From Planctomycetales bacterium (GTDB lineage Bacteria > Planctomycetota > Planctomycetia > Planctomycetales > Planctomycetaceae): a stretch of 8,323 bases of DNA. Location of the stretch: positions 1-8,323 of the forward strand of contig JAGVKR010000459.1 in the NCBI GenBank assembly GCA_020050375.1. Reading direction: 5' to 3'. Position 1 is the first letter of the stretch, and the number at the start of each line of letters is the position of its first letter. Made by a program: the position numbers and the translations under genes. Below the pieces are notes generated by a model. It ran no database searches. It was given only the letters and a program-made list of their open reading frames with translations, and had not been told where the DNA came from. This document shows positions 1 to 8,260 of the stretch, piece by piece.

Positions 1-166
1 CACCGACGGCACATTCGTGGTCGACGCCGCGCCGAAGTTCAAGCTGGTCGGCACGAACAAGATCGAATCCGACGAAACTCGCTTCGACGCCACCCCGGCC
101 ATCAGCGACGGCCACCTGTACCTTCGGTCGAACGAGGCGGTGTATTGCATCGGGAAGAGGGAATAG
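1..166 (+). CDS. PQQ-like beta-propeller (BamB-like) protein, C-terminal fragment
   Basis: Only the last 54 codons are present; the frame runs in from the left edge (first full codon at base 2) to a TAG at 164-166. The peptide begins TDGTFVVDAAPKFKLVGTNK and ends SDGHLYLRSNEAVYCIGKRE. This has the repeat pattern of a PQQ/quinoprotein-type beta-propeller: a 'DG-F-VVDA--KF-LV--N' strand pair, then 'D-TPAISDGHLYLRS---VYCIG', the usual closing blade of planctomycete proteins annotated as BamB-like outer-membrane assembly factors. Such proteins are normally exported and bind ligands or partners; no specific reaction can be inferred from this fragment. The stop codon lies 38 bp from the stop of the convergent dioxygenase gene. 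No strong terminator hairpin sits in that gap. Family assignment is fairly secure; the function of this copy is unknown. Confidence 0.8.
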   Translation, partial: TDGTFVVDAAPKFKLVGTNKIESDETRFDATPAISDGHLYLRSNEAVYCIGKRE

Positions 167-204
167 CGGTTCGAAGCCCGCCTCTATCCCTCAAGCCTCA
201 GGTC

Positions 205-1053
205 TCAAGCCCCACCCATCTTCATCTTCCCGCGACGCTGGACCTCTTTGATCACCTGCGTCATCGGCAGGTTGGGGTCGAGATCAGCCGGGCGCTTCCC
301 GACCCCGTCGAGAATGGTTTTGACGTTCCATTTCGCGTAGAAGCGCGGCGGAAGGGCCGGATCCTGTTTCTGGTGGAGGCGCGGGGGGATCTCCGTCCAT
401 TCGTTCGTCCGCTGGTCGCACCACCGGGAAAAGTACGCCTGCAGCGTGCGGCGCTGCGTGCTGTTCTGTTTCAGCCGCGCGTTGTGGATGGCCCGCGCAT
501 GAAAAAGGACCGCGGTCCCGGCCGGCCCGATCAGATCCACCCCGGCATCGGGGGGGACGTCGCGGGGATTGAGGTCCACGAGCCGATTGTGGCTCTCGGG
601 GATGATGGCGAAACAATGATCGGTGTCGGTGACGTCGGTCAGATACATCATGATCGAGACGGCATCGATTTCCATCCGCCGGTCGAATTCACGGACGAGG
701 TCTCTGTGCCAGCCTTTGACTTCCTTCAGATTCGCCGTGGGATTGCGGAGCATGATCGCGAACTCCTCGAACGTGATCTCCTCGCCGATGATCGCCCGCA
801 GAACCTCCAGCGTCTTGGGGTTTTCGATGGCTTCGTCGAAATCCGCCGTGTGTGGCAGAACGTTGGTCCCCTCGCAGAACGAGTCGCTCAGCTCCAGCCA
901 GTCGTCCGGAAACGCGACGCGATGCCGGTCCACCGCCGCGTTGAACCGCGCAATCTGCTCTTCGCTCAAAGCCCGATCGATGCGCAGATAGCCGTTCCGG
1001 TTGAATTCAGCGGCCATCTCCCGGAGTTGCGTCTCGGTGAAATAGTGCCCCAT
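205..1053 (-). CDS. Phytanoyl-CoA dioxygenase (PhyH) family protein, Fe(II)/2-oxoglutarate dependent
   Basis: A 282-aa protein without signal peptide, so probably cytoplasmic. The fold expected is the double-stranded beta-helix of Fe(II)/2-oxoglutarate dioxygenases, which hydroxylate a substrate while converting 2-oxoglutarate to succinate and CO2. The iron triad is visible: H116 and D118 in GWHRDL and H190 in LFHARAIHNA. R201, eleven residues after H190, is the likely 2-oxoglutarate carboxylate ligand. The N-terminus (FNRNGYLRIDRALSEEQI) is the typical PhyH opening, where a flexible helix precedes the core. Length is normal for the family. The ATG at 1053 is supported by GGGGGAG five bases upstream (minus-strand sense, 1059-1065). 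It lies 129 bp downstream of the metallohydrolase gene on the same strand, but the inverted repeat between them makes a tight operon doubtful. The substrate is unknown; PhyH members act on very different small molecules. The family call is secure. Confidence 0.9.
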   Translation of the reverse strand: MGHYFTETQLREMAAEFNRNGYLRIDRALSEEQIARFNAAVDRHRVAFPDDWLELSDSFCEGTNVLPHTADFDEAIENPKTLEVLRAIIGEEITFEEFAIMLRNPTANLKEVKGWHRDLVREFDRRMEIDAVSIMMYLTDVTDTDHCFAIIPESHNRLVDLNPRDVPPDAGVDLIGPAGTAVLFHARAIHNARLKQNSTQRRTLQAYFSRWCDQRTNEWTEIPPRLHQKQDPALPPRFYAKWNVKTILDGVGKRPADLDPNLPMTQVIKEVQRRGKMKMGGA

Positions 1054-1087
1054 TGCATCTCCCCCGCTTCAGGATGGCGACAAACCC

Positions 1088-1170
1088 GTAGGTCAGGCTG
1101 TGGCTGACGCGAATGTCACTGGACATACATTTCCGACAATCCCCGTGCCGTCAGGCACAGCCTGACCTAC
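1088..1170. repeat. Intergenic inverted repeat, two arms of about 23 bp
   Basis: The word GTAGGTCAGGCTGTG at 1088-1102 returns as its exact reverse complement CACAGCCTGACCTAC at 1156-1170. Extending inward through 1110 and from 1148, about 22 of 23 positions pair with one mismatch. Each arm is also self-complementary: 1150-1166 reads GTCAGGC-ACA-GCCTGAC (7-bp stem, 3-base loop), and 1092-1108 is the same with one mismatched pair. The spacer contains a further small hairpin (ATGTC at 1113-1117 with GACAT at 1122-1126). It occupies most of the gap between two minus-strand genes, downstream of the metallohydrolase. No T-run follows, so a canonical intrinsic terminator is not supported. It could be a dispersed palindromic repeat or a transcript 3'-end structure. 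Confidence 0.85.
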
Positions 1171-1182
1171 ACCTTCAGCGCC

Positions 1183-3672
1183 TCACGGCACTTCCGAACT
1201 CTCACCCGCGATCTTCTCATAGGTCTCGATCGCCCGGTCGTAGCTTTGTCGGGCGGCGTCGCGCTCTCCCTCCGAGATCAGGTGGCTGCGATTCTTCCAC
1301 AGAATCCGCACCGCTTCGGCACACCACAGCGCGCTCTGTCGCGACGCGCGGATCGGCTTGCCATTCACCAGCACGCTCACCGGGTTCGTGTGCAACTGCG
1401 GAAAATGCCGCAGGGCGACCCAACTGCTGGCTTTGATCTCCGTCTCGAAATCGAGCTCATGAATCTGCCCGTCCGCCGGCACGATCTTCGAGGCCACCGC
1501 CGTGCCGTTGACCACCAGTTCCACCTTGCGTTCGCCGCCGACCACCATTTCCTCGGTGCGCGGGGCATGCAGCTCGATCGTGTCCCCCGTCATCCGCGCC
1601 CCTTCCGGCGGCGCCACCTGGCCGTAGGCCACCGCTTTGGGAACCTCGGGAGCAAACGCCACCGCCGACCGAACGGTCACTCGCCCGGGCTTCGACAGCG
1701 CGACTTCCCCTTCTCCCGGCCGAACTCCGTTGACGTCAAACTTCAGGGCATGGGCAAAACCGTCGGAAACATACGATCGCCCCTGCGCCACGCCGCGGCA
1801 CCAGTCGGTGAAGTCGACCCGCTCGATCTCTCCGAGTTGGACATAGACCCGCCCCTGTCCGACGCGGCGGCTGCTCATGCAGGGAAAATCGGTTTCGCCG
1901 CTGATTTTGAGCGGGAAGCCGCAGTTCATCAGGTGATACCACGTGTTCCATTCGGGAATCCGGGCCGTGTTCATGGCGCTGATGAAATCGCACACACCTT
2001 CCGGCGTGCTGACCACGATCTCCATCGCCCCGCCCCCTTTCATTGAAGGCAAACTCAGATTGGGGAGCTCATCAGCGCCGCGATCGCTGGCCGCCGTCAA
2101 CTCGGCCGCCGTGAGAAAGCCATCGCGGTCGTCGTCGATTTTGGCAATCGGCTTCGGCAACAGCGCGGCTTGGGCTTCGTCCTTATTCAGGCGCTGGTCG
2201 TTATCCTGATCGTGCCGACTGAGCAGCCACGCCGCGGCGGCCGGGGCGTCGACATGCAGGGCCGAATGGGGATAGCCCGTCACCCCCCCCTGCTCCTTGG
2301 CCCAGCGCAGCACGGGCACAGTCCACGTCGGCCAGCCTTTGGTCTTCGTCCCGTCCGATCCCGGATAGGTTTGATCCTGCAGGTTCAGCAGGCAGACATG
2401 CCCCAGCGCCTGCGAGCCGAAACCGCTGATCTCCAAGTCGTACTTGAGGATTGTCTTCGGCTCGCTGATCGTGGCGGCCGTCGGGGCGAAATATTGCCGC
2501 TGAAAATCGAAGCACGGCCCCCACGTCAGCACGCAGCCGACGTGCAGCCCTTCCCCCTTCACCTGCAGAAACATGTCTTCGGGCGTCACCCCCTGCGTCG
2601 GCGATTCGTAATGCGAGCAGCCGGCCCCGTGGATGTGGTGATCGCCGCAGTAGTACCCGAACTGCGTCGGGTCGATCCAGCGCTTGAGGGTGATGTCGAT
2701 TTTCCCGTTTCCCTCGGCCGGAATCGTGACATCCTGACGCAGGCTGCGATACTCGGGCCCGCGATTGGACTCGACGACATACCGCCCCGGCGGCAGGAGG
2801 ACGAGATCGCCATCGGCCCGGTAGATCTGCGGCTGGAAGAAAAAGTCGGGGGCCAGCCGTTTGACCTGCGGCGGAAAGACCCGGTCCTGCCGATCCCGAA
2901 TCGTGAGCGAAGCCACCGTCGCCGCGCCGTCACTGTCGTGGATCGAGAGCGGCACCGCGCGGGCCGGGCAGACGTCGAAGAGCACCGGCGTTTCGCCGCG
3001 GAACCCCAGGTCCTGGTTCCCGCCGCCGACGTCGAACCCGATCGTCGCTTCCCGGCGGCCCGCGTCGCTGCTGTAGATCAGGGCGATGGCGTATTCGACT
3101 TCCAGCCCGCTGAGCGGTTTGGTCATCGGGGGGGCGGTGAGCATTTCCGTCTGCAGAAAGCGGTCGGTCGCCCCGCTTTTGTTCTCGTCGATGTTCAATT
3201 CGGTCTGGGCCTGTCGCTTGAGGATGTTCAGGGCGGCCCCTGAATAGACCGGTCCCGACTGCGGGCTGACGATCCGCAGGGGATCGGCGACCGTGCTGTC
3301 GTTGAGGACCTTGATCAGCACGGGCGTGAAGCCTCCTTGCTGCAGCACCCCCTTCGCCGGCCCGCGAGAGACCTTGACGCGGACTTCCGGATTGAGCGAG
3401 ACGACAAACAGCACCTGCGGATCGAGCAGCTCCTGCAGCCGCTTCACATCCCGCTGCTTGGCAGCCTTCGCCAGCGCCGTTTCAAGCTCCGCATTCAGCG
3501 GAGCCCCGATCAGCCGCAGCGTGTCGATGACACGCACCACATTCGCCGCCAGCGGCTGCCCTTCGACCGACGAACGAACCGGCACGATCTCCTCGGCCCG
3601 CAGGCACGCCGTGGAGCCTATGATCGATAAACAAACCAACACGACGAAGTGCCGTCGAAACTGTCTGATCAT
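1183..3672 (-). CDS. Secreted CehA/McbA-type PHP metallohydrolase with internal EF-hand pair
   Basis: An 829-aa exported protein. Residues 1-26 form a signal peptide (basic MIRQFRRH, hydrophobic core, cleavage probably after LRA). Residues about 85-235 are a family-specific N-terminal beta region, and about 240-330 resembles a carboxypeptidase-regulatory-like beta sandwich (LLPPGRYVVESNRGPEYRS). The PHP-like catalytic region starts at YYCGDHHIHG, giving metal ligands H346 and H348. GYPHS (H469) and SGETDFP (D595) are further likely ligands. Two EF-hand loops lie between them: D488-E499 (D488, D490, D492, N496, E499) and D513-E524 (D513, D515, D517, G518, E524). The tail from about 640 holds beta strands, then a helical end (about 780-829). 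CehA/McbA relatives include carbamate-hydrolysing enzymes, but planctomycete members have unknown substrates. The start at 3672 has GGTG at suitable spacing. Divergent from the FAD-oxidoreductase gene, with 217 bp between starts. The fold call is good; the reaction is not established. Confidence 0.85.
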   Translation of the reverse strand: MIRQFRRHFVVLVCLSIIGSTACLRAEEIVPVRSSVEGQPLAANVVRVIDTLRLIGAPLNAELETALAKAAKQRDVKRLQELLDPQVLFVVSLNPEVRVKVSRGPAKGVLQQGGFTPVLIKVLNDSTVADPLRIVSPQSGPVYSGAALNILKRQAQTELNIDENKSGATDRFLQTEMLTAPPMTKPLSGLEVEYAIALIYSSDAGRREATIGFDVGGGNQDLGFRGETPVLFDVCPARAVPLSIHDSDGAATVASLTIRDRQDRVFPPQVKRLAPDFFFQPQIYRADGDLVLLPPGRYVVESNRGPEYRSLRQDVTIPAEGNGKIDITLKRWIDPTQFGYYCGDHHIHGAGCSHYESPTQGVTPEDMFLQVKGEGLHVGCVLTWGPCFDFQRQYFAPTAATISEPKTILKYDLEISGFGSQALGHVCLLNLQDQTYPGSDGTKTKGWPTWTVPVLRWAKEQGGVTGYPHSALHVDAPAAAAWLLSRHDQDNDQRLNKDEAQAALLPKPIAKIDDDRDGFLTAAELTAASDRGADELPNLSLPSMKGGGAMEIVVSTPEGVCDFISAMNTARIPEWNTWYHLMNCGFPLKISGETDFPCMSSRRVGQGRVYVQLGEIERVDFTDWCRGVAQGRSYVSDGFAHALKFDVNGVRPGEGEVALSKPGRVTVRSAVAFAPEVPKAVAYGQVAPPEGARMTGDTIELHAPRTEEMVVGGERKVELVVNGTAVASKIVPADGQIHELDFETEIKASSWVALRHFPQLHTNPVSVLVNGKPIRASRQSALWCAEAVRILWKNRSHLISEGERDAARQSYDRAIETYEKIAGESSEVP

Positions 3673-3715
3673 GACATCACCGCGGGCCGTTTGTGGAGTT
3701 CATTTCCAGACTGCC

Positions 3716-3744
3716 ACGGTACACGCGACAGCCGCAGATCGCAA
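3716..3744 (-). promoter_or_regulatory. Possible sigma70-like promoter for the metallohydrolase gene
   Basis: Read on the minus strand, TTGCGA (3739-3744; four of six matches to TTGACA) is followed after 17 bases by TACCGT (3716-3721; three of six to TATAAT). This would give a short leader of about 37 bases before the ATG at 3672. The spacing is ideal but the -10 is weak, so this is a candidate only. No comparably good pair was found for the divergent plus-strand gene. Confidence 0.22.
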
Positions 3745-3754
3745 ATCCGGCAGG

Positions 3755-3772
3755 GCTCCGCCGGCGCGGAGC
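3755..3772. repeat. GC-rich hairpin in the divergent control region
   Basis: GCTCCGC at 3755-3761 pairs perfectly with GCGGAGC at 3766-3772 around a CGGC loop. On the plus strand it is followed directly by TTTT (3773-3776), so it resembles a short intrinsic terminator, yet it stands between two divergent gene starts where a terminator is not expected. The same GCTCCGC/GCGGAGC word is the core of three hairpins at 6708-6842. It could be an attenuator in the leader of the oxidoreductase gene, an operator, or a dispersed palindrome. Confidence 0.6.
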
Positions 3773-3876
3773 TTTTGCTGATCCCTCGCTCGACGATTTC
3801 CGTTCGGGTATTCTGCTGTGCTGCGTCGCGAAATCCATTTCTGATTTCCAGTCTCGACTTCGGCGTTCGTCCCAAT

Positions 3877-3882
3877 GAGGAG
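3877..3882 (+). promoter_or_regulatory. Ribosome binding site deciding a GTG start
   Basis: GAGGAG at 3877-3882 lies seven bases before GTG at 3890. An ATG at 3875 opens the same frame, but it overlaps this motif and has no Shine-Dalgarno sequence of its own upstream. The GTG is therefore the better start, five codons downstream of the ATG. The next ATG (3899) would leave a spacing of 16 bases, which is too long. Confidence 0.7.
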
Positions 3883-3889
3883 CTCTCTC

Positions 3890-6655
3890 GTGCGCTCGAT
3901 GACCGTGTTGGCAATGGGGCTGTGTTTTGTGGCGGCCGTGAACCGCGCCTGGGCTGATGCTCCCGTCGCGGCGACCGCACCCCCGCATGGACCGGCCGAG
4001 GTCGTAATCGTCGGTGGAACGCCCGGCGGGATTGCGGCGGCACTGTCGGCGGGACGCGCCGGCCGTTCGGTCATCCTGATCGAGTCTCACGCCCACCTCG
4101 GAGGGATGATGACCAGCGGCCTTGGGAAAAGCGATGTCGAGCATCGCGAAAAGATCGGCGGACTGTTCCTTGAGTTCACCCGCCGCGTCCACGATGACTA
4201 CATTCAAAAATACGGTCGCGACCACGAGAACGTGCGCCTCTGTCAGCAGGGCTATTATTACGAACCCTCGGTCGCGGAACGCGTTCTCGATGCGATGCTG
4301 GCCGAGCAATCTCGCATCACCGTCCTCCGCGGTTGGCGCCTGACGGGCGCGAAGGTTCAGGACCGGCGGCTGACCGGCATCGAGATCGTCGAGCAAAAAT
4401 CCAACACGCGCCAAACGCTGACCGGCCAGATCTTCGTCGATGCGACATACGAAGGCGATCTGTATGCCGCTGCGGGGGCCGGGTTTCGACTCGGACGTGA
4501 AGCGCGCAGCGAATTCCACGAACCGCACGCGGGTGTCGTCTATTTCGACTACGACGCGCAGCAGTTTCTCCCCGGGACGACCGGCGAGGGGGACGACCGG
4601 CTGCCGGCTTACACGTTCAGGCTCTGTCTGACCACCGACCCCGCCAACGCCGCCCCACTCACAGCGCCCCCAGCCGGTTACGATCGCCGGAATTATCTGG
4701 GCTACTTCGACGATTTGAAGTCGGGCCGTTTGGACGCCCCGAAAAACTACAAGCCGGGGCGCGGCTACAATCCCGCTCACTTCGGCACGCTGGTGCGGGC
4801 CCTTTCGGTCACGCCGCTGCCCAATCACAAGACCGATGTGAACATCAACCCGCGTCCGCTCGGATTTCCCTTCGTCGAGTTGAACCGGGGCTATATTCCC
4901 GGCGACGAGCCCACGCGCCAAAAAATCTACGACCAGCACCGCCAGCTCGCGCTGGGTCTCCTCTGGTTTCTGCAGAATGATGAACAAGTGCCGGCCGATC
5001 ATCGCCGGCTCGCCCGCGAGCTGCATCTGCCCAAAGACGAATTTGAGGACCACGATCACTTCCCCTTTCAGCTTTACGTCCGGGAAGGACGACGCTTGAA
5101 GGGGATGTACACCCTCACCGAGCACGATATCACAGGTACGGGCGACGATCGGCGGCCGCGCCAGCATCCCGATAGCGTCGCCGTCGGCGAGTTTCCGATC
5201 GACAGCTTTCCCTGCCGCCGGCGGCAGCCCGGGGATACGAAAGTCCTCGAAGGCTATCTGGGAGTGCTCGACCACATCACGCGCCCCTACGAAATTCCGT
5301 ATCGGATCATGATTCCGGAACAGGTGGACGGCCTGATTGTCCCCGTGGCGGCAAGCACAACGCACGTTGCCTACTCCAGCATTCGAATGGAACCGACCTG
5401 GATGGCGCTGGGGCAGGCCGCGGGCACGGCTGCCGATCTGGCGATTCGGCAGGCCGTCCCCCCCCGCAACGTGGCCATCGCCGACCTGCAGCACGAATTG
5501 CTCAAGCAGGGCCAGGTGACAAACCATGGGCGCGAAAAGAAAGCGCCGCCGATGCTGGCCGGAGACTGGGTTCCCGCCGATACGCACGCGATCGACTTCG
5601 ACAAGCTGCCCCGTCTGCGCGGGGAGCACATCGTCATCAGCGACGTCCGCGTGCCGGGGGGCGATCTCAACCTGGTCGATAAGACGCGCGGCGGAGTCAA
5701 CCAGCACAACTATTTCGCTTTCGATCGCAATCAGTTCTGGATCATGTGGAGCGACGGACCGGGGGTGGAAGATCGCGTCGGCCAGCGCGTCAAATACGCG
5801 ACGAGCGCCGATGGCCGCACCTGGTCGAAGCCCGACTGGCTGACCCCCGAGCCGCCCGGTTCGGGCCCGAAGTCGGAATTCCACGGGACGCGCACCGACA
5901 AAGGTTTTCGCTGGATCGCGCGCGGTTTCTGGCAGCGGAACGGCGAGCTGTTGGCCCTGACGTCTTTGGACGAAGCCGCTGGTTTCTTCGGTCCGAGCCT
6001 GGCGCTCTATGCCTTTCGCTGGAATCCCGAAACAAAAAACTGGGGCGAGCAACAGCTCGTCTCGAAGAACACGATCAATAACTTTCCCCCCGACCGCCTG
6101 CCCGACGGGCGGTGGATGATGTCCCGGCGGACCTGGGATTACCAAAAAACCGGCGTCCATTTTCTGGTGGGGGGTGTCGAGGCGATCGACCAGTGGGAAT
6201 CGTTTCCGGTGCTGGGGACGAGCAGCGCACTGGCGGCCGAAGAGCCGCACTGGTGGGTCCTCCCCGACAACCGCCTGCTGGCCCTCTTCCGCGACAATCG
6301 CCATAGCGGCTACCTGTTCCGTTCGTTCTCGGCTGACCATGGGCGGACATGGACCCCTCCCGAGAAAAGCAATTTCCCCGACGCCACATCGAAGATGCAC
6401 GGCGTGCGGCTGCGTGACGGTCGGTATGTTTTGGTTTCCAACGCGAACCCGAAGAAGCGCGATCCGCTGGTCCTTTCCCTCAGCGACGACGGAGTCACGT
6501 TCACGAAAATGGGCTACCTGATCGGGGGCCGCCGCGTCGACTACCCCCACGTCTTCGAGCACGGCAACCACTTGTTTGCCGCCTTCTCCGGCGGCAAGCA
6601 AACGGTCGAGATTGTCCGCATGAAGACAGAGGAAATGACGGTGGATTTGAAATGA
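3890..6655 (+). CDS. Secreted FAD-dependent oxidoreductase fused to a sialidase-like Asp-box propeller
   Basis: From the GTG start this is a 921-aa protein. Residues 1-24 are a signal peptide ([24 protein letters not shown], Ala-x-Ala cleavage near 22-24). Residues about 35-540 are an FAD_oxidored-type flavoprotein: the Rossmann motif [14 protein letters not shown] (glycines within 42-47), the ribose-binding acidic residue in [10 protein letters not shown] (E65), and the C-terminal FAD motif [19 protein letters not shown] with GQAAGTAA (508-515). Residues about 575-921 are a second domain resembling sialidase/BNR propellers, with Asp-box-like turns SADGRTW (639-645), SADHGRTW (814-821) and SDDGVTF (865-871). 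Single-domain FAD members in this group are roughly 550-600 aa, so the extra 350 aa is a true second module, in frame without a stop. Neither substrate is known; the propeller may bind or cleave glycans, but I do not see a full set of sialidase catalytic residues. Site of action is probably periplasmic or extracellular. It is divergent from the metallohydrolase gene. Confidence 0.85.
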   Translation: MRSMTVLAMGLCFVAAVNRAWADAPVAATAPPHGPAEVVIVGGTPGGIAAALSAGRAGRSVILIESHAHLGGMMTSGLGKSDVEHREKIGGLFLEFTRRVHDDYIQKYGRDHENVRLCQQGYYYEPSVAERVLDAMLAEQSRITVLRGWRLTGAKVQDRRLTGIEIVEQKSNTRQTLTGQIFVDATYEGDLYAAAGAGFRLGREARSEFHEPHAGVVYFDYDAQQFLPGTTGEGDDRLPAYTFRLCLTTDPANAAPLTAPPAGYDRRNYLGYFDDLKSGRLDAPKNYKPGRGYNPAHFGTLVRALSVTPLPNHKTDVNINPRPLGFPFVELNRGYIPGDEPTRQKIYDQHRQLALGLLWFLQNDEQVPADHRRLARELHLPKDEFEDHDHFPFQLYVREGRRLKGMYTLTEHDITGTGDDRRPRQHPDSVAVGEFPIDSFPCRRRQPGDTKVLEGYLGVLDHITRPYEIPYRIMIPEQVDGLIVPVAASTTHVAYSSIRMEPTWMALGQAAGTAADLAIRQAVPPRNVAIADLQHELLKQGQVTNHGREKKAPPMLAGDWVPADTHAIDFDKLPRLRGEHIVISDVRVPGGDLNLVDKTRGGVNQHNYFAFDRNQFWIMWSDGPGVEDRVGQRVKYATSADGRTWSKPDWLTPEPPGSGPKSEFHGTRTDKGFRWIARGFWQRNGELLALTSLDEAAGFFGPSLALYAFRWNPETKNWGEQQLVSKNTINNFPPDRLPDGRWMMSRRTWDYQKTGVHFLVGGVEAIDQWESFPVLGTSSALAAEEPHWWVLPDNRLLALFRDNRHSGYLFRSFSADHGRTWTPPEKSNFPDATSKMHGVRLRDGRYVLVSNANPKKRDPLVLSLSDDGVTFTKMGYLIGGRRVDYPHVFEHGNHLFAAFSGGKQTVEIVRMKTEEMTVDLK

Positions 6656-6707
6656 CATTTCTTTGACGCGAACTTTCGGGATCAGGCGTAGGTCATGCAT
6701 TCCCTCC

Positions 6708-6728
6708 TGCCCAAGCTCCGCTTGGGCA
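6708..6728. repeat. Hairpin 1 of the AGCTCCGCT family
   Basis: TGCCCAAGC at 6708-6716 pairs perfectly with GCTTGGGCA at 6720-6728 around a TCC loop, giving a 9-bp stem. It starts 53 bases after the oxidoreductase stop codon. No T-run follows, so it is at most a weak transcript-end structure. Its centre AGCTCCGCT recurs in the next palindrome. Confidence 0.85.
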
Positions 6729-6737
6729 CACCTCGTT

Positions 6738-6752
6738 CGCAGCTCCGCTGCG
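6738..6752. repeat. Hairpin 2 of the AGCTCCGCT family
   Basis: CGCAGCTCCGCTGCG: a 6-bp stem (CGCAGC with GCTGCG) with the same TCC loop and the same AGCTCCGCT centre as the hairpin nine bases to its left, but with different outer stem bases. Confidence 0.75.
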
Positions 6753-6825
6753 CGTGCCGTGAACCCTCTGCGGCAAATCCCGCGTGCGATCGACACACGA
6801 AACGGGAGCTTCGAAAAGGCGGGTC

Positions 6826-6842
6826 GCCAAGCGGAGCTTGGC
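6826..6842. repeat. Hairpin 3 of the same family, opposite orientation
   Basis: GCCAAGCGGAGCTTGGC: a 7-bp stem with a GGA loop, which is the reverse complement of the TCC loop in the two hairpins to the left. Read on the minus strand it has the same CAAGCTCCGCTTG centre as the first hairpin. It is therefore an inverted copy of the same kind of element. Confidence 0.8.
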
Positions 6843-7141
6843 AACCAGGGTCTGTCGCGTGACATTCGCCACCCCCCCTGCCCCCCCTTGAGGACTGTCG
6901 GAATAGCGCAATATCAAAACGCACGAGTGCCGGGATTGCTTGCTACACACCCGCGGCAATCTGTGCCAAGGCTCCGCGGTCGGACTCGATGGTTTTCTTC
7001 CCACGGCTGCGAGCTACACTGGATTGGGGAGATCCGACGAAACCGATTGGCCGGCGGAGAGGCCGAAGCTCGGGCCGGTGGCGCCGGACATCGATCGCGT
7101 TTGTCGCTCTTCTTCCGCAGGACCGAAACAAAAATCCCACT

Positions 7142-7145
7142 GGAG
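7142..7145 (+). promoter_or_regulatory. Ribosome binding site deciding a TTG start
   Basis: GGAG at 7142-7145 is followed after six bases by TTG at 7152, which opens the dehydratase frame ten codons before its conserved nucleotide-binding segment. No ATG or GTG in that frame lies close by. Another in-frame TTG at 7101 lacks a comparable motif. Confidence 0.65.
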
Positions 7146-7151
7146 CACAGC

Positions 7152-8156
<1,005 letters not shown>

Positions 8157-8176
8157 AATTGAGTGAAGGTTTTGTA

Positions 8177-8229
8177 GTGTGGACTTCAGTCCACACGAGA
8201 CGTTGTATCGTGTTGGCTCAAGCCAACAC
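8177..8229. repeat. Two tandem 20-nt palindromes with compensatory stem changes
   Basis: GTGTGGACTTCAGTCCACAC at 8177-8196 and GTGTTGGCTCAAGCCAACAC at 8210-8229 are each perfect inverted repeats (8-bp stem plus tetraloop, or 9 bp with two loop bases). They start 33 bases apart, and each is preceded by a TGTA word. The left arms differ at stem positions 5 and 7, and in both cases the right arm changes to keep pairing. They begin 21 bases after the dehydratase stop codon. Neither is followed by a T-run. Confidence 0.85.
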
Positions 8230-8260
8230 AGATTGTGCGCAGCCGTTTATACAACCGAAA

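Larger units (their letters stand above)
6656..7151. other. Gene-free region of about 0.5 kb upstream of the dehydratase gene
   Basis: An open frame continues upstream from the dehydratase gene to 6663, but its translation before 7152 is Arg/Pro/Ser-rich with no recognisable domain and no good start signal, so I treat it as non-coding. The region holds three hairpins (6708-6728, 6738-6752, 6826-6842). It also has GTAGGTCATGC at 6688-6698, 10 of 11 identical to the arm of the inverted repeat at 1088, and two C7 tracts at 6872-6878 and 6881-6887. A weak promoter-like pair, TTTTCT (6993-6998) and TACACT (7015-7020) with 16-base spacing, could serve the dehydratase gene, leaving a leader of about 125 bases. 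Evidence for that promoter is thin. Confidence 0.6.

Noticed and set aside
1..26. Lipoprotein signal for the metallohydrolase (Cys at residue 23, in GSTAC)
   Set aside because: This refers to the N-terminus of the protein encoded at 1183-3672. The residue three before the Cys is Ser, not the Leu/Val expected in a lipobox, so ordinary signal peptidase cleavage after LRA is more likely.
145..1107. A 320-codon plus-strand frame over the dioxygenase gene
   Set aside because: It has no domain signal, while the minus strand encodes a PhyH protein with a full iron triad.
2170..3243. A 357-codon plus-strand frame over the metallohydrolase gene
   Set aside because: It is Arg/Pro/Gly-rich without motifs and is explained as a shadow of the coding strand.
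3677..6865. A 1062-codon open frame on the minus strand, antisense to the oxidoreductase gene
   Set aside because: Its translation is rich in Arg, Ala, Gly and Pro without recognisable domains. The opposite strand encodes a clear FAD enzyme with conserved motifs over the same bases. Long antisense frames are expected in GC-rich genes.
6663..7151. Upstream in-frame extension of the dehydratase (a 497-codon frame from ATG 6663)
   Set aside because: The added 163 residues are low in hydrophobic pattern and rich in Arg/Pro/Ser. They include the C7 tracts and palindromes, and match nothing expected before a Rossmann start. The TTG at 7152 has a proper GGAG motif.
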